Assembly (NCBI GenBank): GCA_963921425.1
Contig: OY992835.1
Location: forward strand, 21,328,001-21,392,000
Length of the DNA stretch: 64,000 nucleotides
Source of the DNA: Dryas octopetala
Taxonomy: Eukaryota > Streptophyta > Magnoliopsida > Rosales > Rosaceae
Direction: 5' to 3'
This document shows, in pieces, positions 12,122 through 26,260 of this stretch. Numbering within the stretch: position 1 is the stretch's first letter; the number at the start of each line of letters is the position of its first letter. The position numbers were made by a program, and so were the translations under genes. Below the pieces are notes generated by a model. That model was not told where the DNA came from. It did no database searches and was given only the letters and a program-made list of their open reading frames with translations.

Positions 12122-14253
12122 TATTGTCACGAGTGTGATATAGATAGTAGTTCACAAAAGTCTTTCGATGCGTGAGATTTCTAAAAGGTGTTAATACAAG
12201 AATCTTCACAATGACCAATTTCAGTGAGTAAGAATCGCAATAGAGTTTTGCTACAAAAATTAACTACCGACTCTTAAATGACATATTTATAAGGTTGTGG
12301 CCGGATCCCTATCGGGTTTATTGGGCTAATTAGGCTTCTCCTAATCCAATTTACACTTAATTAATTTAGTCCATTAACTAATTTAATTTATAGTTCATGT
12401 TAATTATTTATTTAGTTAAATAAAACTAGTCCATTAAGACACGACCTAATTAATTTAATTAATTTTTAATTGACTAAACACCTCCCTCGTATCAGATAAC
12501 TTCTCTTAAGTGTGACTTCTAAGGGTTTTTTTTCTTTTTATAAATATGGCAACGAGAAAATAAGTTTTCATTTCAATTGGAAATTTTTTTAATTAATAGA
12601 CTTTTCTAATTTCTCATATTCGAATTATTATTATTGTTACTATTATTTAAGCTTCCATTAATCATGATTGATAGCAATTAATGACAATAAATTTGTGAAC
12701 CTTTTGTTGTTACTTAAAATGCAATAAAATTCTTCTACCAAAAGAACCTTTGACAAATCCTATTTTGTTGTTGTTAATAATCTAATTATCCTCTGCATTG
12801 GCAAATATTTCTTGAGTCATATATTGAAGGTTACATAATACATAATCCTTCTTTACATTGGATGAATTCTCGGCCTAATCAAATATATAGATAACATATA
12901 TTAAATAAATTAAATATGCATAATGTCATACAATAAATTTGGAATTAAAATATTAAGATCAGAATAAGATGCGCTGTAACCGCACCTACTTCTGGGCTTC
13001 CTCTTGTTACAACATGACCCCATCACCACGATAAGGAATTACAATCATTAACTGTGGGCCCCTCAATCTCTTTGGCCTCATCTGATCCGAGCAATTTCTG
13101 TGCAATGATTTCGTGGTAGGGCCCAACGAAACCTTTTGTTTCGTAATGGGCTTTTAGAAGGCCGTGTATAAATAAATACAAGAGGACAAAAATATCTCAT
13201 GTGGATAATTCATTCATAACGAAGAGAGGCCATGCATCAAGCATGATGCATGTTATTGAGTTGGATGATTCATCATTTTCTGAAATTTGCAGGCCAACCA
13301 GGCTCAATAGATCTTATTATACACTTATGGGAGAATATTGTGCGCTGATCTATAATATTCTTTGTAAATTAGTATATTTAATATGGGTAACAATTTTCAT
13401 ACTTCTATTTTGTACGTTTGCCACTGTTTTTTTTTTTGTTTAATCATCAAGATATAAAAATAAAATGAGTGCAAACTTACAAAATTGGGGTGTGAAAATC
13501 ATCACCTTTTAATATTACCAATTTGTTTAGCTCCTCAAATTGCCAAAAAATCTTAGATTACAAGAGAAAAATAAAATAAAATATTTAATATTGATGAATA
13601 ATTGGATCATAGCCTACGATTTTAGGCTTCATGAGAACTCTAAGCAAGATTTGATGACACATTCTAATGGAACACTATGCTGGCAGGTTTTGGAAATTGA
13701 AACTTTGAATATGGTGTTATATACATATAATTGTCTTTCAATGAGCATGAGAGGTTGCTTTGGTTGTAATTTTGTGACATTAAATTTGGACCACTTGGTA
13801 GTTCATTCATTCCTTAGCTAAGAAGGAAAATTGATGATGGTTGACGTTGATATCTAGATAGAGAATGCTCTCAGTTGGAGTTTTAAATGGTTGAATTGCT
13901 TTTTCTAGTATGGCTACATTTTCCACTTTCAAAACTCATTCATTGACCTAGCTAGCATTACATTCGGTCATTCAATAGTTTATTTCAAAACTCTGCACCG
14001 AATTTGAATTTTATTTCAAGTGAGGTTGAATGAATGGTTTATTAATGTGTGAATGAGTGCTTGTGTAGTTGTGTTGGCTCTCCTCTCTTTGGGGGTCTTA
14101 CTTTCACAGTACGTGTACCTTTCAAGGCCCGTAGATGTGAAAGCTGCATGCAAAAATCATATATTAATAAGTCGGTGAGGCGCTATCTTGCTTCTACGAC
14201 TTCGTCTGTATGACTGTATTTATATGTTATATGTGTTTATATGATAGAATTTT

Positions 14254-14546
14254 GGGAGAAAAAATGTTTTTGATCCATGTGTTTTGTTATTTGCAATATG
14301 AAGACAATTTTAATAAATTCAATTTTTAATTTTTGTTTGAAAATTAAATTGAAAGTTTTTTGAATAAAATTTGCGAGTTTAAACAAGTTATTAGTCTTAA
14401 TTTAAGAAAAAAATCTTATGTTAAGTTATAAAATGTTCTAAAATTGTAAACAATACAAAATGCAAGAACCAAATGCGAGTTTTGAAAACATAAAGACTAA
14501 ATATGTTTTCGAAGCAAAACATGGGGACCAAAATTGGTTTTTTCCC
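14254..14546. mobile_element. MITE with a 9 bp target-site duplication (one mismatch)
   Basis: The left end, GGGAGAAAAAATGTTTTTGA, is matched by the inverted right end, GGGAAAAAACCAATTTTGG, and homology continues into CATGTGTTTTG/CATGTTTTG. The flanks are TAGAATTTT (14245-14253) and TAAAATTTT (14547-14555), a 9 bp direct repeat with one difference. The length of 293 bp, long imperfect inverted termini and 9 bp duplication fit a Mutator-like MITE. Confidence 0.65.
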
Positions 14547-15266
14547 TAAAATTTTCGATATAACACAAGGCTGAAGATGTCTTGCAGACCTAAGCTGCTA
14601 GACACCCTAAGTTAGCTAGTAACCTTTTGACATGTCAGGAATAAGGGGAACATGTTGTATGCTTTTTTTCTTTTTCTTTTTTTGGGTAATGAACATGTTG
14701 TGTGCTTATTGATTGGTAAGTTAGCTAGTAACCTTTTGAAAATGTCACGAATAAGGGGAACAAGTGTGGCGCACACAGCATAGCAAGGTTGACTTTATCG
14801 CATTCCATGCAATGCCTGCCCAATGGAACAGAATAAATGTAAAATAAAGGAATGCCCTTTAATGCGGTTTTGCTATCCATAAATTTACAATTGACAAGTT
14901 CAAGAATTCTGGCGAGAATGCGAGAAAAGAGTTCCTAGGAGCTCATCTACCCTTCATAGGAATCAACCTACTGAAAAATGAAAGGGCCAAGAGAACCCTT
15001 CAATAGTTCAATTTTTGTATTTTGGAGAGTCAATATGTCGATGAGTCACTGGCTTATCTGGAAAGAAATTTTTCAATATACCAGACTAACATATATTGCT
15101 GCACACATTAATTAATATGAATGTTACAACTTACAAGGTGTATAATCATTTTCGAAGTTTTTGCAGAGTTCTATTACAATGACTATTTCACAAAAAAAGC
15201 AAACATTGAGTGACAACGAAATTCAGCTTTTTGATCAAAAAAAAAAAACGAAATTCAGCTTTTTGA

Positions 15267-17780
<2,514 letters not shown>

Positions 17781-18601
17781 TCCAATACCACCCAACCAAA
17801 CACGCCCTTTCCACCAACAACAACCCACAATTTCTTTGCCTTCGTCACTTTCTTCTTGCTTTCAGAGACAGCAATGAATGCGTAGAAAATCAAATTTCAA
17901 AGCTCTGCAAGGAGGGCTCTGGCCGGCCGGATGGACGTGGACCCAACTTTTTGACCCATTCTACCGGTAGGCCCAATTTATTTGACCCGTCCTTATTGGG
18001 CCGTCCCGAAGTCGCTTCGGAAATAGCGCCCAAACCTCCCAAAATCAAGCACATAACTTTTTTATGAAACCCCATGTCCAATTTTTTCTTAATTTTCCAC
18101 TTTTACCCCTAAAATCAAATTATACAAAATAACTACTTACTCTAAAAAAATTTGCAGAACTTCACTCCAACTGAGAAAAACTTTCAAGAAACGACCCTAT
18201 ATGTTCATTGTATCTATCCTTTTTATCCAGTGACAAGTCATATAGATTGTCGATCTCTCTCATCATGCTACATATAATGATATAAAACATATAGTACTGT
18301 CTCATGTAAATTTTTCTCCACCCTAATCACCGCTTCCCCAATCCACCAATCCCCTCCACTCCTCTAGCCTCGTTGTCACTTGTCAACTTTTGAGAGATCA
18401 AAGTGCGTAGACTAAGGGTAGAGGTGGGGTTCTGAAATATTTTTTTTAGGTTCTAAAATTATTTTCAATTTTAATTAGTTTTTTTATTTAATTTGATTTG
18501 AGTGGTAAAAGTGGATGATTTATGAAAAAATTTGAATGTGTGGTTTGAAAAGAAAATTGTGGGGTTTCTTTAGAATCTCACTTTTGGAAGAGCTTTAGTT
18601 G
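17781..18601. promoter_or_regulatory. Divergent region between AUG2 and the snoRNA promoter
   Basis: The AUG2 5' leader and promoter. A site II-type word TTATTGGGCC at 17993-18002 starts a segment (17993-18050) that is repeated imperfectly at 18633-18692 in the snoRNA promoter. From 18060 to 18600 the sequence is AT-rich with no gene visible. The TGGGCC word lies about 210 bp upstream of the AUG2 ATG and could serve that gene. Confidence 0.5.
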
Positions 18602-18756
18602 TCTATAAAAAGCCCACAAGCGGAATTGGGGCTTTATTGGGCCGTCCCGAAGTTACACAAGAAAAGAGCCCAAACCGCCAAATTAAAGCCCATTCGCGGA
18701 ATTAGGGTTTAGAGCTTTACTTTTCTATATAAATCCCCTCTCTTCCGTTTCTAAAG
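18602..18756 (+). promoter_or_regulatory. Site II / telo-box / TATA promoter of the snoRNA transcript
   Basis: In order: AAGCCCA (18610), TTGGGCC (about 18637), GAGCCCAAACC (18666), AAGCCCATT (about 18686), a telo-box TTAGGGTTTAG (18702-18712) and a TATA box CTATATAAAT (18725-18734). TGGGCY site II elements joined to a telo-box are the known Pol II promoter grammar of plant snoRNA and ribosomal protein genes. No Pol III upstream element (the plant TCCCACATCG type) is seen. Transcription would start near 18757-18765. Confidence 0.7.
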
Positions 18757-19094
18757 TCACACTCTGGTGGTTAATCGGTTCGACCAGTTGGGTCAGTCTG
18801 GCTTCTCAATTGGGGTTTTATAGTTAGGGTTAGGGTTAGGGTTTTTCAAGTGTTTATCGATCCCAATGAGGAAGAATGCCCAAAGTGATAGGAAGTGCCG
18901 TATGACACTTTAAACAGCGGCGGCTACACGCAAAGAGCCACCCGCTCCCATCCGCCGATGTTCATTCATTGGTCGGGAACAGGTGGATTCTGTGTGCCGC
19001 CGTGTGTGTGATTTGGAACGGGATTCTGAGGGTTTTCCTCTTTTTTTTTTGCTTGAAATAATTGATTATTTGATCTTTTGTTGACTATAATAAA
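18757..19094 (+). ncRNA. Leader of the snoRNA transcript; possible second structured RNA
   Basis: Transcribed sequence expected between the TATA box and the snoRNA. It holds (TTAGGG)3 at 18824-18841. From 18873 to about 18977 it can fold: CCAATGA pairs with TCATTGG across about 100 nt, enclosing AAAGTG/CACTTT and CGGCGG/CCGCCG hairpins. I could not fit canonical C/D or H/ACA boxes to this part. No long open frame runs through it. It may be only leader, or a second noncoding RNA in a polycistronic precursor. Confidence 0.35.
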
Positions 19095-19238
19095 GGTTCT
19101 AGCCACGTCGCCGGTAGCTCACAGAGCATTGACCGGCGATGCTATGATTGAACCGAGATCAAACCCTTTCGCATGCTGATAGGAACCTGTGGATCTGATT
19201 AATTGTGGTCTACAGAGCCGATTTCTGCGATTACATCT
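19095..19238 (+). ncRNA. Box H/ACA snoRNA (pseudouridylation guide), about 144 nt
   Basis: It has the full two-hairpin layout. Hairpin 1 (19095-19154) closes with GGTTC/GAACC and has an inner stem CGCCGGT/ACCGGCG, leaving an internal loop between them. The hinge carries box H, AGATCA (19156-19161; consensus ANANNA). Hairpin 2 closes with TCGCA/TGCGA and has an inner stem CTGTGGATC/GGTCTACAG with two wobble pairs and a second internal loop. Box ACA lies at 19233-19235, three nt before the presumed 3' end. Both internal loops sit about 14-15 nt upstream of their box, the spacing required for guide pockets. The target uridines were not assigned. It lies downstream of a snoRNA-type promoter, which supports the call independently. 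Confidence 0.72.
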
Positions 19239-20453
19239 TATTATTAATTTTATAATTTTTTCCTTTTTATTTGTTAATCTTTTTATAAAAGAAAATTGGA
19301 GCCAATGAGGAATTTTGTTATAGTTGGAATTACCGACTGAATATCATTGATGTTAAATTGACTGGCTTTCTGAGGCTTCCTAAAATTGAACTTGCTGAAT
19401 TCTTATTTCTAGAAAAGATAAAATTTTACGTATTTTTGGATAAATAATAAATTAATTTTCCTTGAGTGATGTTTTAGTTTTCTTTTCCCCAATTTATACC
19501 ATTAATAATTAATTTGGGGCAATATAAAAAATGGTGTGGTTTAATTTTAAATATGAAATAAACAAAATATTTATGATTGAGATTGGAGTCGAGTAGGGCT
19601 ATTAAGAGTGTTTTAATCTAAGTACGACAAAAGATATTTGTTTTCATAAAAATGAGTAATTTTATGAAATTTTTCTAATAAATTTGGGACATACATAATT
19701 TGTTAGAATTGCTGGGGATTTTGTATTGGATCATAAACTTGGAACCGTATTCAAGAATTATAATAATTTTAATTAAAAATTTTGATGGTTTTGCCAATAA
19801 ATTGGGCAAATTACATTGCAAATGTGAAATGAAAATGTGGCAAATTGAGTTCAAAATTTGTTCCTTTCTACTAGAGCAAAAAACATAAATATGAAGAAAC
19901 AAGTGAGATGGCAACCTACAAAATTACCATTGATTAATAAACTGGAGGAGGGTAAGGAGTAATGGTACAAACAAGAACAAGTGATACAACACAAACAACT
20001 CATACTGTAATGTTATTGATTCCCAAAATGTGAGAGAACTTATTTTTGTTAATAGAGGACCAAGGCACAAACAAAAGTTAAACAAAATAGACTAGCCCAT
20101 TGGCCCCATACATGCTTGGACCTCAAATATGTAATTAACAAATTTGCTTGTGTATTACATTTCAAAACTTGGGTCAGAAAGAGAAAGATTATATTCATTC
20201 CATCTGTATTATTTGAGTCTACAAAAAGCATGGATCAAATGATCTACAATCCTAATCTGGACCAATGAAACAAAGGCCCACCAAAAAATAGTGAAGCTGA
20301 AGAAAATTCGCATTTGCTAAGATTATCCTTGGATATACTACCACCCTAAGGAAGCTGATTAATCATGTTAGAATTGCATTGGGATGCAAAAGGAGCTTTG
20401 CTGAATTGTTGGTTTCAACTTTCATCAAACCTGCTTGCCAGCCTGCCTGCTTG
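19239..20453. other. Intergenic region
   Basis: AT-rich sequence between the snoRNA and the 3' end of the transporter gene. A T-rich run follows the snoRNA (19245-19265). I see no gene or bounded repeat. Open frames on both strands at 19675-19914 overlap each other and resemble nothing. Confidence 0.55.
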
Positions 20454-23400
20454 CTACGTTGGTGGGAAGAACCTGTTGAGATTAAATGGCAAAGTATAGA
20501 ACTCTTCATTTCTGTTGTCTCCTCTAAATGTTCTGAACTTCACCCACCATGGCATCCCTCTGTCTTTCTTTGATTTTTCTACCTCTATTGTGTTGTCAAG
20601 AAAAACTGCCACCATCAACCCCACAGTTGGAGGAGAAGAGAAGATGGTATTTAAAAATGCATTGAACTGCAAGCGCACAATAATGTAATATTAGAACAAC
20701 AATATAATGCCTAAAGACTTGCCAAAAGGTCCAAAACCAGGGCAAGCCTTTCAATATTAATGAAATTCAGCCCTATATAGTCTAGATTTTAATCCAAAGT
20801 AAAATGATAAATTCACAGAATGGTCACATAATTTCTTTTACTTCAAGCAAGATCAACACATAGGCATCCTAGAAAACGGTAACAATATAAGGTGCTTCAT
20901 TGACAGATCCCATTATATCTAGACCTTAACCAGAGCACTAGAGTTTGTGAGGATATTACTCACCCATCCGGCGTTGGTATGGACGAGACCATGGTGCAGG
21001 GGATTCCAATATTCATTGAAAAAGTGGGGGACAGAGATCCCGAGGAACAGTGAAAGCCCAGTAATAATGAGGTTTCTCATAGAATTCATATTTGTGAATT
21101 GGAGAAATGACAGTCCAACTGAAGCTGCAAAGAGGAAAAGAAAGTCTGTGAAGAGAGTGAAAGAAGAAAATAATTAATAATCTTGCTTAAGCTCATACAT
21201 ACCCACGAGGCCAAAGAGAACGCAGTATAATGCAGAAAATATAGGGAAGGGTATAGATGCAAATACAGCTCCAAATTTACCTGCAAAAGTAGTAGAGAGG
21301 AAATGAACCATGAACAATATTTTCTGAATCCCAAATGAGAAACCACTAACGCTGACTACATATGTAATCTTAGCGTGAAACCTGAATACTGTATCTAAAA
21401 TACAGAGGAAAGATAAAACGAAAAAAGAAATAGTACAGACTTGATTTCTTGTCAGACCATCAAAATTTTTAATTGGAAAAGAACACAACATTCCTTCCAA
21501 AATTTTCTTTCAAGACCAAGCCATTCTATGTTTGACATATAAGGAGATTGGTTAAGCAGCAAGGAACTCCCTTGCTCCCAATCATGCCCTGAATTTCCTT
21601 GAGTCTCATGAAGTTAAATGCTGACCTAAGGTTGAGAAGAATATCATGAATCCCGCAGAAATTTGAACAACTCTACGACTTCCAACTCGGGTTAGTCCAA
21701 GAAGTCCCACATTTTCCCTGTTATACATGATCCAGATCTCAATCAAACTAATTTAAAAATGGAAAAGACCACAGCTTAAGCTTTGCACCATTTTTTTCTA
21801 TTGTGAGGTCTTACACAGAAACAGCAGAGCCAGTGCCAGTTCCAAAAAGCCCATCAAGCAAAACACCAATTCCCTGCCGAAATGATCAAAAAACTATTCA
21901 GCTCTTAAACTATGCACATAGTGAATATAGCACCACTGTTATATCTCTAAATGATTTGATAGAGCCAATTAGGTTTTCTTCAGTCTTCATATTATAATTT
22001 ACAATTAAGATCTCCAAGATGCTAGCATGATGTATGGCACATTTACCGAAAATCCATAATAACGAAAGTCACTAGTGTTTCAAACTAGTTCACCTGCCAG
22101 CCAATACCCCGGCTCAATACATAAGCAGGAGGAGGAGTGGCAATCGCCAATCTTGATGCTGCCTTGTATGCACCGGTTGACTGCAATATATAAGTAATTG
22201 TCAGGACTCCAAAAGTGCTTTTGATGAGGCAGTTGGTCCTTTGCCAGAGACATGTTAAAAGAGGAAACTAACATATCCCAAAATCTAAAGCCGCATAACA
22301 AAGACGACAGACTAAGGCTGTTGTGGACTGAAGCAATATTGCACATTATCAATAAAAGACACTACTCTGCAATACTTCCAAAAAATTGAATAAATACCTC
22401 AACCATTGAAACAAGAACTGCTGACATCATTGCAAATGAGTGACCTGCCGAAAATGTAGGTGGACCCCACTGCAGAGGATATGGAAACTTGAACCTGCAA
22501 TGGCATAATCAGTAAGATCTCAAAACCAGAAAAAGTTCAGAAGACACATTATGAGAAGGCAAATTCTTCTTTGGCATACCATGGGGCAGTAGATATGAGA
22601 TTTGCTCTGTCTGTACGACAGCTGATTTGAGTTCTAAGGGGTTTGTCTCGGTAAGCCCCACTGGCAGTTAAGATAAGGGAATAGATCCAAATGATTGCGA
22701 CACAAATCAATACTGGAAACCGTTCAAAAATAGGGACAGCTCTAAATGGTCTCACATGCTTCAAATACTGAAAATAAACATATCAAAACTTTATGAAGGA
22801 AAGAAATGATTAATAGAGGTGTCAGCTCAATGATAATACAAAAGCACTTACTTGGGACAACCCAATGACCAACAACAGCATTGGAATTCCAATTTCCACA
22901 CAGTTTCCCAACTGAAACAGATATAGAATTATATACTTACATAATTTCTAAAGAGAATGAATAAAAAAATTACATAAGTGGAATATGAGGTATCCATCCA
23001 ATACAGTAAAAAGAATGAGCTAGAAGAAGTATGCTTATTCAGAAATGGTCACATAGTTCAGTTCTCACCAGGTTTTAATAGTTCATGGTTGAAATAAAAA
23101 ATTTCACACAAGGGATAGAAAATATTCAAAAGTTCATTGAAGGGATAGAGATTCTGCAGGAAAAGATGAAATATTTAAAAAAAAATTCAAAAATCATTTG
23201 GGAAAATATTCTGTGGCAAAAGGTGAACTATTTTAAATGCTGAAAGCCTTAATGTGACCCCCTTGAGGTTAATGCCAGATCCTTTAACATTCTAGAATGA
23301 ATGGATCAAATTTTTGCTTTTAAAGAGGAACTAACCACATGACATGGAAGCTCCTTTGGGGTCAACCCAATGGAATGATAAATTGCCTCTCATAGAAAAA

Positions 23401-26017
23401 CTCACCGCAGGAAACCCTCGCTCAAACAATCCCAAGCCAACCAATCCAACAACAGGTGCCATGCCAAGTGGACTGAAAAACCTGCAAAATAACCCATATG
23501 ATGCTGAACCAATCAATCACAAAGTAGATGCTTAAAAGTTTCATTAAATTTTCTCCTATCAACATACCTTGAGAAGAGACCCCAAACTTGGCTATAACCC
23601 AGGATGATTTGTATGCTTGAAGCTACAATTAGAGCTCCTTGAATAGCACGCATTGTTTGTATAAATCTCTGCAAACCAATGACATGGGAAGATCTCTTTC
23701 AATACCCTACCAAATAAGAAAGGTGCTTAAGTACAATTGCTGAATAGGAAATAAAGGCATAAATATCTGATGGGATTGAGGGTTACTTTGACATGAATGG
23801 TTATATCAAGGTCACAAAACTTGGGAACCACATGCACTCATTCTGCCTCCATTCAGTCTTAAAAGGACTCATATTTGCATACATTTAAAAATAAGACCAA
23901 TTGCTTGCTTATGCAAAGATTTCTCAACCAATGTAAAGCTCCTTGATATCATGCATTTTAGTTATTTAACTTGACTGATTCTGGCAGTGATCACATTTTG
24001 CAGGGTAAGCTTGCAAGTAAGCTTCCTTTCTGTATATTCATTTCAAAGGCAGATCCTTCCCAGCATACAGAAAAGTAAGCTGCCATCAAATATCAAATTT
24101 TAGGAAGCTTGGGCCCCATTGAAACCATGGGTTACTACTAAAGGTACTAGCCCCCAAAGCTAGTCACTAGTCAATCAGAAAGCAAATTCTTCCTTGATTA
24201 GTGCATTCATGGAATTGTGGATGCATCTATTTATTTCCATTTTCCACAAGGTTCCCAAAGACACTAACAATGGGGTGAAGGAAAGTACTAGGAGATTTAC
24301 TTACTTCATGTGGCTCAGTAATCCGTTGCAGTTTGGAGTCGCTTACAATATAAGCTATGGGAATGACATAAGCAAAGGAGCCTCCAACTACAGCAGGCAA
24401 CCTGGTCCCAAAAAGTGCTTGGAGAAGTGTGTTAATGCCAGCTACAAAGAGGAGTGTCTGTATGACTCGTGCTTTGTCACCCTGGTTGTGAGCAAGAAGA
24501 TGGTTTTTTTTTTTTTTTTTAATAACAGAAAGAGGAAAATTTTATCAAAGTGACCAAACATGATTGCCAATGTAAAGTTGTTAGTTTACTAGAAAACTGG
24601 CTTACATCACTTCCACCCATTGCAGGTACAAGAACGGAAGGGATCATTACACTTGTACCCAGCATCACAATGTAGTTCTGAAATGCTAGAACTATGGTTT
24701 CAGCTGCAAGTCAAAAGCTTAATTATTAGTATAAATAAAAGATAAAGCAATCAAGTTGCATACTTTCTCACTCCCCTAATAAATCTTTCCTGCAGAACAG
24801 TTTATCTTCTTTTTCATTATGCCAAGTTGTCTTGAGTTGAAACTAAACCAACCCTAATAATGCACATATTTACCTGTGGATGCCATGTCCAAAACATGAT
24901 TATTAACAATTTAACATGTGCGTGCCAGTCACAATCCAACAAAAACAATGGAGAAGCTTTGTCCTGATGGGTAAAATGGTAATTACGATACACCATTAAT
25001 AAAATCTTATAGAGTAGGACCCTGATGGCTACCAAACCTCTGTTTGATAGCCAAGAATTGAGGAGATAAACCCATTAGACCATCTGGGACAGTAGCACTT
25101 ATAGCTACAGCTCCAACTCGAGTATTTCCTATTAAGTTGCTGTACATCACAGCGCAAGTCTTTAAATAACTTGTAATGATGTCACATTAACTTACACCAA
25201 CCAATTACAAATTTAATATTTTCTCAGCAACCAAACAGGCATATACATTTTTTTTCTTCTGAATAATAAAACCGCATGCCCTACCAGTCTCGATATGATA
25301 AATGTTCAAATTCCAAGATTTTCTCATTACTTATAGAACAACTAAGACACTCAAAAATCAAGATTTTCTCATCACTTATGGTGTCAAGTTTGTAATGCCA
25401 CATTGCTTCAGTTCATACTAGCTGAAGAAATACCAGTAACTATAATCTCAGTACCATAAAAGCTACTAAGCAACCACAATCCCATATCTCTTCCACAGTG
25501 TTCTTTGGCATTAAAAACCCATACCCAGGTAAAATAATCTTGAGACAGAGAGAGAAAAAGGGAGAAACAAAAAGAAAACCAAGGGGGTTCTAACTAACGG
25601 CTGAGTCCTCTCCGAACCGCAGGAGATAGTTGCCCATCATACGGCTCACCAACTTCACTTGCCTCTATGGGAGGCTCGCTCCGGGCGGGTTCGGATCACA
25701 TACAATACGCGGCTCTACGAAGGGGTGGGTTAGGAACGTTTTCAATATGATTCTTTTCCCGTATTTGTTCTATGAGAAATGCAAGACGAAAAAGGAACCC
25801 GACTGGGAAATGCGAGTCTGTTTTGTCCACTTACTTGATCAACCTACTTGAAGAGCCACAAGCCCATTTCTCATTCACACATTAGTGTACAGATAATGAT
25901 TCAATGAAAAAAACATTTTTAGAGAGAAAGAGAGAGCGTACCCCAAGGAGGATTGGAATCTATGCAGTACTCAAGGTCTTGAAGCTGTTCCATGGGAGGG
26001 TGGGTAATGTCAGCCAT
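20454..26017 (-). CDS. NAT: Nucleobase-ascorbate transporter (NAT1/NAT2-like), 520 aa
   Basis: Plasma-membrane permease of the NAT/NCS2 family, which takes up purines, uracil or related solutes by proton symport. Fourteen exons: 25942-26017, 24606-24703, 24305-24481, 23568-23668, 23406-23481, 22852-22911, 22580-22767, 22398-22494, 22094-22180, 21815-21873, 21626-21717, 21203-21280, 20964-21124 and 20454-20666. The start is MADITHPPMEQLQDLEYC, and the end EEFYTLPFNLNRFFPPT is the standard family C-terminus. The NAT signature ENVGLLGLTR is at residues 341-350. The QH motif of the first membrane helix reads Gln34-Asn35, so the usual His is Asn. Helices are spread over about residues 30-460. Length equals that of Arabidopsis NAT1/NAT2. 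Intron 1 (24704-25941) is long and carries an organelle-like insert. Substrate is not predictable from sequence. Confidence 0.96.
25590..25856. other. Probable organellar (mitochondrial) DNA insert in NAT intron 1
   Basis: This segment is clearly richer in G+C than the AT-rich intron around it. Read on the minus strand it contains GAGCCGTATGATGGGCAACT followed by a CGGTTCGGAGAGGACTCAGC-type word. From memory these are typical of plant organellar group II intron and flanking sequence. The plus strand has a 73-codon frame (25630-25851) that I treat as incidental. The edges are approximate. It does not interrupt the coding exons. Confidence 0.55.
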
Positions 26018-26260
26018 TGGTGAAGCCCCTGAGAGAAAAAGAGTGCTCCAACAAAACCCAGAAGCCCAAAGAAGAAGAGCGAATAACAAAGTAAAGTACA
26101 GATATAAAGTGAGAGCACTAAAGCAAGTGAGGAAAAAAAATAAATAAAGGCAGAGAACGAAAGAACAACATGCAAAGCAAAACAAAGCCTCTCTGTGACG
26201 CTCTCTCTGCTGTCGTCGGCTAGCCTGTACCTTTAAGTAGGTTTCAAGATTACACATTTG
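26018..26260 (-). promoter_or_regulatory. 5' leader of the NAT gene
   Basis: The sequence upstream of the NAT start is GA/CT-rich and runs to about 26230. An in-frame extension of the coding frame exists upstream but is low-complexity (Phe/Leu/Cys-rich) and is not part of the known family N-terminus, so I excluded it. No clear TATA box was found. Confidence 0.35.

Larger units (their letters stand above)
11121..15266. other. Gene-poor intergenic region
   Basis: No gene is supported in this 4.1 kb. It contains a purine-rich segment (11190-11330), a 131 bp tandem duplication (11860-12121), AT-rich sequence to about 12960, an MITE (14254-14546) and two copies of a 50 bp word (14611 and 14719). 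Open frames at 13201-13443 and 13540-13821 have no splice context, biased codon use or family resemblance. The 3'UTR of AUG2 lies at the right end. Confidence 0.6.

Noticed and set aside
12100-12520. Possible LTR-type fossil
   Set aside because: AT-rich sequence near the 131 bp duplication gave an LTR-like impression, but no paired terminal repeats, priming site or coding remains were seen.
13201-13821. Two short open frames
   Set aside because: No homology signal that I recognise, and the first is hydrophobic only by T-richness.
18824-18843. Interstitial telomere remnant
   Set aside because: Only three TTAGGG units, not the plant TTTAGGG unit, and placed just downstream of a telo-box promoter; more likely promoter or leader sequence.
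18860-19030. Box C/D snoRNA
   Set aside because: AATGAGG and CGATGTT are poor C-box matches, and no D box (CTGA) sits beside a terminal stem.
25630-25851. 73-codon gene in NAT intron 1
   Set aside because: It lies wholly within the organelle-like insert, with no promoter or splice signals of its own.
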